This document shows, one piece after another, positions 58,301-64,000 of a DNA stretch of 64,000 bases. A program made the translations under genes and the position numbers. Source of the DNA: Choristoneura fumiferana (lineage: Eukaryota > Arthropoda > Insecta > Lepidoptera > Tortricidae); assembly GCF_025370935.1 (NCBI RefSeq), contig NC_133494.1:6612496-6676495 (forward strand). The letters are read 5' to 3'. The notes below the pieces were generated by a model. The model saw only the letters and a program-made list of their open reading frames with translations. It did no database searches and was not told where the DNA came from. The first letter of the stretch is position 1. Every line of letters begins with the position of its first letter.

Positions 58301-58727
58301 GATTAAACATTTTGCGAGGTTTATTTTGTTATTTAAATATTTTTTTGACGCGTCATATTCTTTACTGATTCATACCTATAATGTTTTTTGACGTGCACAT
58401 ATGTATTAATTGAGGGGGCGGGCTACTTTAACGTCAATTTTCAGTATAAAGACTGTAATAATAATAAATTCATTTAATTTTTAATTGTAAAGAAATATTT
58501 CACAAAATTTATAATGTCAAAGACAGAAAGATAGAAAGTCATAAATTGAAACTTTTCCCCCACCATTGATAAGATATTCACGTACGAACATAAAAATTGC
58601 TCTCCTGTATTTGCAAAACTGTAATTAGTATGAGCCTGAACTAAGGCATCGATAATGTGTTTCAATATCTGATTATGGTATTAGAACCTACTGAATTAAT
58701 TTAGATTTATTTTTGTTATTGTTACAG
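55391..58727. other. Rest of the 13.6-kb intron, mostly unassigned
   Basis: AT-rich, with A/T runs. A GC-richer patch at 57510-57690 contains no open frame with splice borders. No shared repeat of the window was seen in this 3.3 kb, unusual for the region; it may hold old unique intron sequence or regulatory DNA. Confidence 0.4.
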
Positions 58728-58817
58728 AACATCATTTCTCTCCGTGTGTGTCCGTCGTCGAGTGCCCTCAGATGAGAATCTTAACACCGATTATGCACCC
58801 ATACAGAGGTATCCCAG
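58728..58817 (+). CDS. Gene 2, 90-base exon
   Basis: Acceptor TTTTGTTATTGTTACAG and donor CCCAG|GTAAGA are both strong. Taking the two bases left over from 45097, the first codon is AGA and the exon reads RTSFLSVCVRRRVPSDENLN, then TDYAPIQRYP, ending in phase 2. Frame 0 contains TGA. The third frame is open (SVVECPQMRILTPIMHPYRG inside) and looks protein-like too, but it would need the unlikely frame of the previous exon. Basic cluster RRR and one cysteine; no domain recognised. Confidence 0.7.
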
Positions 58818-58860
58818 GTAAGAACATTATGCCTTGCAAAGGAAATAATCATGCCATGAA

Positions 58861-58955
58861 ATATACTGAGCGGCAAAAAATTTGGCCCTCAACTGTATGC
58901 AATAATAGGTAATTTTGTATGGAGAGTGGGCCAAATTTTGTGCCGCTGAGTATAA
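58861..58955. mobile_element. About 95-bp palindromic MITE, copy 2
   Basis: ATACTGAGCGGCAAAAAATT and AATTTTGTGCCGCTGAGTAT are inverted termini. Second copy of 8523-8619; it sits in the 594-base intron, about 40 bases after the donor. Confidence 0.8.
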
Positions 58956-58959
58956 AACA

Positions 58960-59411
58960 ATAAAAATTAAGTTATCTCATTTTGCACTTTATCTGTCTGT
59001 AACTGGACCTCACGTTAGCAGAATATATAAAGTAAGCATCAGAATATAGATGTGATAGATGTTGTATCATAAATGTGAAAGCATAAGTAGCTCGATAAAC
59101 TACAGCAGTGACTAACTGGTAGGTGTTCTACTTTGCATGAGTTCAGTGCCTTAAAAATGATAATGTTGAATCTGCTAGTCCCTTCTTTTGAGTAGGTTGT
59201 ATTTAGATATGAAAATAGGTCTTATCTTTCTATCTAAAAAAAAAACTATTTCGATGTCAGTTTTTTCACTGTCAATACCGCCTGCACATAGCAAGAGTTA
59301 CATTATACGCGTATTACGCGTCAGAAATGAATTCAAACTTTTTGCCTGGCGTGGGTTTGAAAAGGTTGTCCTAGCTCTGGGCCAATGTTTTATGTCAAAC
59401 ATTTGTTAAAG
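58960..59411. other. Rest of the 594-base intron
   Basis: A 73-codon ORF (59188-59409) ends right at the acceptor and is probably repeat-derived. ACGCGTATTACGCGT (about 59306) is a near-palindrome. The acceptor (TGTTAAAG) is purine-rich and weak. Confidence 0.45.
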
Positions 59412-59576
59412 GTTCGGCCAACCCTCACCGGCACCGCCGGAGTTATGCGCCCATGATGCCGATCTGGAGTGCTCATACTTCCGCCGCCGTCCAAGGTCCG
59501 TTTGCAGCCAACCTGACCCCAAACGCTACACCTGGATGCCTGAGGATGAAGACTTCACCCGGATGGAGTGGCCACA
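59412..59576 (+). CDS. Gene 2, 165-base exon; last one seen
   Basis: Joined in phase 2 to the preceding exon, it reads RFGQPSPAPPELCAHDADLE, CSYFRRRPRSVCSQPDPKRY, TWMPEDEDFTRMEWP and ends before GTAAGT. The first half is Pro-rich, then come a basic, cysteine-bearing stretch and a very acidic end. If the donor is not used, the next codons are CAG TAA, so the protein would end WPQ here; if it is used, a CA left over continues into an unknown exon. An acceptor TGTCTATCTTTTCAG at 60874 would give an open continuation (QILFAMFFLDE), but its composition is not clearly coding. A second frame is open across the exon. Function unknown; predicted largely unstructured. Confidence 0.7.
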
Positions 59577-59675
59577 GTAAGTATTGTTTTTTTATGTAGA
59601 TTATAAAACCTTTTGAAAACATATATATAGCACTCCTCGTTGACATAGAATTATGAGATTTAGCAAGGAATATGT
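59577..59675. other. Donor site and start of intron or 3' region
   Basis: CACA|GTAAGT at 59577 overlaps the stop TAA (59578-59580) in the reading frame of the exon. No AATAAA is seen in the next 90 bases. Confidence 0.5.
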
Positions 59676-59815
59676 ATGTATGTATGTATGTAAACTCTTT
59701 ATTGCACATAAAAATAAAAATACAAATACACAGAGAGGAGAACAAAGGCGAGTTTATCCCTAAAAAGGGATCTCTTCCAGGGATTTCTTCTTTTTCTTCT
59801 CTTTTTATTCTTTCA
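59676..59815 (-). mobile_element. LINE 3' end, minus orientation, with (GTAT)n
   Basis: (GTAT)n at 59671-59692 followed by AAACTCTTTATTGCACATAA and AGGCGAGTTTATCCCTAAAA, GGGATCTCTTCCAGG. Microsatellite plus reverse AATAAAG at the 3' border is typical. No coding part. Confidence 0.6.
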
Positions 59816-59825
59816 GGAATAAAGC

Positions 59826-60015
59826 CTCATCATCATCATCCCAACTTATAAACGTCCCTTTGCTGTGCATAGGCCTCCTCTCAGAATGAGAGAGCTTGGG
59901 CCGTAGTTGCCCACGCGGGCCCAGTGCGGATTGGGAACTTCACATACACCATTGAATTACTTCTCAGATTTGTGCAGGTTTCCTAACGATATTTTCCTTA
60001 ACCGTGAAGCTCGTG
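59826..60015 (-). mobile_element. SINE 3' part, minus orientation
   Basis: (ATC)n, then ATAGGCCTCCTCTCAGAATG, GGGCCGTAGTTGCCCACGCG, GGTTTCCTAACGATATTTTC and CGTGAAGCTCGTGG. This is the body and tail of the SINE at 62651-62963, without the tRNA head. Confidence 0.75.
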
Positions 60016-61244
60016 GTAGAACTAAAGCCTCTCAACCCAATAAAAATAAAGAAAAGCAAAAATCGTTTATTTCCATTTCTAATAAGAAAGTTCTTCATAT
60101 ATTTTAATTTTGCCAAATAAAATGTTTAATAACCTTTTTCTTTTCATTGTTCGGGGAACTTTCAAAGCGCAAGTCCGGCTCCCATAAACCATCACACAAA
60201 GTTAATTTAGGCGTACCTAAGTACTTAGCCAACATTAGTTATGACAACGAAAATATTCCTATGAAAGAAAGAACTTCAACCTGATTTTTTAAAATATTTT
60301 TTCCGATAATAAAGAGCGATTAAAAACATTCCACAAAACTAATTTAACAGAAGATTGACCGTGAGAGTGGGCGTGAAAGTCGACAAACGGTCTGGAAATC
60401 TTTTAAGCTGGGACAATCCTTAGTTACAACATCCCCAGCCTTTCATTTCAAGGCAAACACAAATAACTGTGAAGTGCTCCTGAGTCACCTTCAGAATTTA
60501 CATAACTTGGGTATAAAGAAACGTTCGTTAACTCGACAAACTCGTTTCTGGCATAAATTTTCTCTCGAAGGCGTTTGTTAAAAAACGGAGGATTCTCTGT
60601 TGCCATCTTTATGAAGTTTGGCCATTGGACTATTGAGCCGTGGCACAAGCGTTGAAAAAAATTTTCAAACTGTCTATAAAATAAAAGCGTTTCATTTTCA
60701 ATATTTCCTTCGAATCAGAAATATGTTTGTTAGAGAACTGCGATCTATTAGCAGTAAAATAAATCAGTGAAAATCAATATTCATTTATATTCCTCCCGTC
60801 TCATTTAATAGTTTTAAACTCATCGTAATGGTGATCTAAAAGTGAAACGTGTTTCTTTTGTCTATCTTTTCAGGATTTTGTTTGCAATGTTCTTCCTTGA
60901 TGAGGTAGACGAGATTATAATATTGTTTGTAACTAAGGGAACTAAATTACTTTTTTACCATTCTTCTCCGCTAAAACTGTGTACCACAGCTACCTCTGTG
61001 CGACACATATGAGTCACAAAACCAGACTGAACCTGTAACAAAGGAAGGAATCCGTAGCTGTGGCGTAGTAGTAGAAGTTGTGGCAGAACCTATTAATGTT
61101 AAGCGTTTCCTGATTGAAGATAATGTGACACTGGATATAAGTGTAGGTCGGTACGTACAAATATTTAGTACCTATAGCAAGGTGTAGTCTTTGAGCATTT
61201 CCGGTCAGAAATAAATCGCGATTTTACCGTTATACTGACCTCAT
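60016..61244. other. Unassigned stretch behind gene 2
   Basis: Possible acceptor at 60874 (see the 59412 exon). ORFs here have no recognisable domain. No repeat copies from the window. Confidence 0.35.
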
Positions 61245-61367
61245 AAGGGAAAAGGCGGTATCTTAAAAGACAAAAGTTTAATTAATTATACCATCAGATG
61301 TTGAATGTCTCAATGATAGAAATGAAAAGCTCTAAAATGTTTTTCTAGATACCGCCTTTTGCCTTAA
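61245..61367. mobile_element. About 122-bp TIR MITE
   Basis: AAGGGAAAAGGCGGTATCT at 61245 and AGATACCGCCTTTTGCCTT at 61347 are inverted repeats of 19 bases with one mismatch. TAA/TTA at the borders could belong to the element or the target. Confidence 0.65.
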
Positions 61368-61735
61368 TATTTACAGAACGTGCGTCACAAAAAGTACGCG
61401 AACGTGTTAACTTTGTTCAGAAAAAAAACGAAAAATTGTTTTTGATTTAATTAAGCTTATTGAGTTTAAAAAACTCTTGACTTGAAGCTACGAGAACTCG
61501 AACTTTGTCGTACAAAATGTGGAGGTCAAACAGGAGGTTAATTACAATGCGGCACAAGCACGGGCTTCGCATAAATCTTGAATAAAGTGGAATAGAATTA
61601 TACACTTTGCAAAACATTCTAGTTATATTTTGTTTGCACATCATTAATTATACTTAATTATTAATAATAATTATAATTAATACTCTAGCCAGTGTTAGTC
61701 AAGAAGAAGTGAAGCTTTTTGTAAGGGATTGTTTT
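61368..61735. other. Unassigned stretch
   Basis: AT-rich. No gene or repeat signal. Confidence 0.35.
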
Positions 61736-61739
61736 AAAC

Positions 61740-62181
61740 CGATCTAGAGTTATATCCATCCCGCGGGAACTTTGCGATTTCCCTGGATAAAAGAAGCCTG
61801 TTTCAATTCAATCAGGGACAGTGTAGCTTTCTATAGAATTCACTTATTCTTATCCCGCGGGAATTATCTTATATCGCGTACGAAGTCGCGGGCAAAAGAA
61901 ACACGTAGATACGTTTTCTAAAGTTCCACGCCTGAAGATGTGAAACAGGGGTTCAAATTTGTACGAATTAAATATTATACACATTCACATCTTTGATTAT
62001 TCAGGTTAACTTTTTAATTGGAAAATTTGCACCATCTGTCTAAAACAACGTCCGTCTGTATCTGTATTTCCATATAATCGTAAACTTCCGGAAAATCAGT
62101 CCAAACACGAATAAAAGGATAGTAGAAAGTAAATCTATGCTACCTCAAATGAACGCGAGCGAAGCCGCGGACAAAAACTAG
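61740..62181 (+). mobile_element. Helitron 3' part, rearranged
   Basis: CGCGAGCGAAGCCGCGGACA with AAAAACTAG at the end (CTAG 62178-62181, then T) is the Helitron 3' terminus with its GC hairpin. CATCCCGCGGGAAC (61758) and TATCCCGCGGGAAT (61852) show an internal repeat. The 5' TC end is not recognised, so it may be truncated or composite. Confidence 0.65.
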
Positions 62182-62640
62182 TGTACATATATATATTATA
62201 TTGATGTAATAATTTTAATCCTTTGTTCTCAACTTCATCATAAGTTGATAAAGAGTTTACATACAAACATGCATAGAAGGCTGAGTTTCAAAGGAAATCT
62301 AGACTAAGTGGAGACTATTTTGTGACTAGAAAATGTCTACTATGCATTCTCTGCGGTGGAGGATAATGGCCATCCGCAGTGTGACCTAGAGTACTAAATC
62401 TAGTCCAGCTTTCTGTTTAATCCAGCTACGTAGAAATATTTTGATCTTAGTATCTAGATACTTACTTTAAACTAGTGTTGAACTATGGGTTAATAACGTT
62501 ATGAAAAAAAATATGGAAAGCGTTGACGTCGTCTTATCACATTAAATTCAATTATTCTCTACTTTGCTTTTCTGCTTCTCTACTATGCCGTGTTTTTTTT
62601 TTCTCTCAGATGGTGATGATGATGAAAGTATGTATGTATG
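62182..62640. other. Unassigned stretch
   Basis: No exon or repeat call. TATGTATGTAT at about 62632 flanks the SINE target. Confidence 0.35.
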
Positions 62641-62650
62641 TATTATATAT

Positions 62651-62963
62651 AGAAGCCGTGGTGGCCGAGTGGTTTGACCTATGGCCTATCAAGCAGAGGT
62701 TCGTGGGTTCAAACCCCGGCTCGCACCTCTGAGTTTTTCGAAATTCATGTGCGGAATTACAATTGTAATTTACCACGAGCTTTACGGTGAAGGAAAACAT
62801 CGTGAGGAAACCTGCACAAACCTGCGAAGCAATTCAATGGTGTGTGTGAAGTTCCCAATCCGCACTGGGCCCGCGTGGGAACAACTGCCTAAGCCCTCTC
62901 ATTCTGAGGGGAGGCCTGTGCCCTGCAGTGGGACGTATATAGGCTAGGATGATGATGATGATG
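62651..62963 (+). mobile_element. Complete tRNA-derived SINE with target duplication
   Basis: The tRNA-like head has an A-box region TGGCCGAGTGG (62662-62672) and a B box GGTTCAAACCC (62706-62716) for RNA polymerase III. The body follows (GAGTTTTTCGAAATTCATG, CACGAGCTTTACGGTGAAGG, GAGGAAACCTGCACAAACC), then the shared tail (CCCTCTCATTCTGAGGGGAG, ACGTATATAGGCTAGG) and (GAT)n. TATTATATAT at 62641-62650 and 62964-62973 is a clear target duplication. The tail equals that of RTE-type ends, so RTE machinery may mobilise it (inference). The ORFs over it are shadows. Confidence 0.9.
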
Positions 62964-63295
62964 TATTATATATTATTATGTTAGTATGTAAGTTATACTT
63001 TGCTTAGTACACATAGTAGGAACAAACTTTGCTTAGTTTGGGTCCCGGTCAATTTGCCCATGATATTTATTAATTTAATTATTTAAACTAACGCAATGAG
63101 AAAACGCGGAAGGGATATCATTATCGTGATGAGATATTGCACCACTTTATGGTGCCGGAATCGGTATAGTTAGAAAGTTCGCCTCATAGGAAGAAGGGTT
63201 AATTGTCTATTGTGGACAGATATTATAAATTATGCCATCCCTTAAAGTTTTGGGCAAATGCGTTACATTTTCCACGCCAATGTAGTCGTTATTTT

Positions 63296-63535
63296 AGAAT
63301 AGAATAGAATAGAATAGAAATATGTTTATTCAGCCAACACATCATGACAAAAAAAAGAGAAAACACATTTACAAAATTATAAAGAATACAAAAACAAACA
63401 AATAATGATGTGAAGCCGAAATGGTCTCCACTCAGCGGTGCCGTTGGCACGACTAGCTTTGTCAACGGCGCTGGTTTTCTGCGGAGCCAGCGAGGTGTGC
63501 GGGACAGCATACTGCGCGACTTGCGTCAGGCGATG
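63296..63535 (-). mobile_element. LINE 3' end, minus orientation, with (AGAAT)n tail
   Basis: (AGAAT)n at 63296-63319 is followed by ATATGTTTATTCAGCCAACA and a GC-rich segment (TCAGCGGTGCCGTTGGCACG) with a 73-codon minus frame (RKPAPLTKLVVPTAPLSGDH inside). Pentamer tail plus GC-rich end suggests the 3' end of a LINE; the frame may be the very C-terminus. Class not determined. Confidence 0.5.
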
Positions 63536-63544
63536 ATATAAATA

Positions 63545-63630
63545 TTAGTGCCACTTGTCCCATGGGACAACTGGGACGTAATCATCCCAGTAGTCCCATG
63601 ATGGGACAAATCAATGGGACTAGTGGGATA
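63545..63630. repeat. Cluster of GGGAC/GTCCC palindromes
   Basis: TTGTCCCATGGGACAA (63555-63570) is a perfect 16-base palindrome; CTGGGACGTAATCATCCCAG and TCCCATGATGGGA follow within 40 bases. Nothing similar elsewhere in the window. Confidence 0.6.
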
Positions 63631-63747
63631 GACGAAGTAAAAATACATAGTACCTACTCGTGCATATAAATGTAACAAAGATAAATATGTCTGTAATAAT
63701 TTAAATGTATCTGTAATTTTACTGATGTATACAAAATGTTTAATGAA

Positions 63748-63890
63748 CTAAAATAATTTCCTTGCTCACCCGCGACCTTAAATGAATCCTATGATATTTA
63801 AGATTAAGCAAAATATGCGTGTTCATGCAGTTCCTCCACCTCCACACTGTAAGAATAATTCTTTTAGTTCATTGATATGGACCTCCGCAA
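63748..63890. mobile_element. Foldback family copy, internally deleted
   Basis: GAACTAAAATAATTTCCTTG, TCACCCGCGACCTTAAA, AAAATATGCGTGTTCATGCA, CCTCCACACTGTAAGAA, then directly AATTCTTTTAGTTCATTG and GATATGGACCTCCGCAAA. The left arm of 34727-35235 is joined to its right end; spacer and right arm are gone. Confidence 0.7.
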
Positions 63891-63926
63891 AGGGGTATGT
63901 ATTATAATACCGAAATCCAAACTTCG

Positions 63927-64000
63927 GGCCAATCAACTTTTTTACCGACGCTAATCTGTCCGCGACATATTTCAAACAATTGCAGATTTTTGTAAGAAAA
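63927..64000. mobile_element. TIR MITE second copy, cut by the window end
   Basis: GGCCAATCAACTTTTTTACC, GACGCTAATCTGTCCGCGAC and CAAACAATTGCAGATTTTTG match 32313-32385 in the same orientation. The right terminus lies outside the window. Confidence 0.75.

Noticed and set aside
58728..59576. Alternative open frame through the last two exons (VVECPQMRILTPIMHPYRG, then PFAANLTPNATPG)
   Set aside because: It is open in both exons, but joining it to the exon at 44967 needs that exon's unlikely frame, which does not connect to 43488. The chosen frame runs through all five exons.
60874..61011. Open segment after TGTCTATCTTTTCAG as next exon of gene 2
   Set aside because: The phase fits (CA+G), but the sequence is AT-rich with a Phe/Leu/Ile-biased product (QILFAMFFLDEVDE) and no convincing donor; kept only as a possibility in the 59412 entry.

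Overview
The window looks like moth or butterfly (Lepidoptera) nuclear DNA: AT-rich, almost free of long ORFs, and packed with short degraded transposon copies. The lepidopteran call rests on repeat types I recognise from the order: Helitrons that begin TC-CTACTAATATTATAAATG and end CTAG between A and T; tRNA-headed SINEs with a (GATGAT)n tail; RTE-clade LINE 3' ends coding for the WRWAGHIAR...RPLKRW type tail; a Jockey-like LINE 3' end; and a high-copy repeat bounded by GGTTCCG/CGGAACC with an internal (GTCT)n run. No database search was possible. Family names come from motifs and structure, and most coordinates of dispersed repeats are approximate.

Two plus-strand genes can be supported. 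Gene 1 contributes only its last coding exon (612-725, stop TGA), so its body lies left of the window. Gene 2 is a fragment of a larger unrecognised gene made of five short exons (23249-23289, 43488-43604, 44967-45097, 58728-58817, 59412-59576). Every junction has AG/GT borders and every reading phase matches the next (0, 0, 2, 2). Together they give about 180 residues of a charged, cysteine-containing, probably flexible protein region. Its introns are about 20.2, 1.4, 13.6 and 0.6 kb, so most of the window is intron. The first exon was not found with confidence; one phase-compatible candidate is at 21098-21143. The stop codon TAA overlaps the donor of the last exon seen, so splicing or intron retention at 59577 decides whether the protein ends in WPQ or continues. 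An isolated ORF at 7788-8033, with a polyadenylation signal downstream, is a weak third candidate.

Layout. 1-5.4 kb: end of a TIR element, a foldback element broken by a SINE tail, the gene 1 terminal exon, an inverted pair of the GGTTCCG repeat and a Helitron. 5.4-21 kb: mostly unassigned DNA with small MITEs, a strong hairpin (10976-11092), SINE and RTE relics. 21-43 kb: the long intron of gene 2 with nested elements, a tandem duplication (24029-24978), inverted copies of several families and RTE 3' ends in both orientations. 43-60 kb: the rest of gene 2, with introns carrying a hAT derivative that still encodes the end of its transposase, a Jockey-like tail, a tandem duplication interrupted by an 859-bp TIR element, and long foldback MITEs. 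60-64 kb: further MITEs, a Helitron 3' end, a complete tRNA-derived SINE with target duplication, and LINE tails.

I found no operon-like system, CRISPR array or functional tRNA or rRNA gene. The most unusual items are the TIR element family at 1, 49628 and 54227 with its repeated palindromic words, the large foldback family seen at least six times, and the unidentified gene 2.
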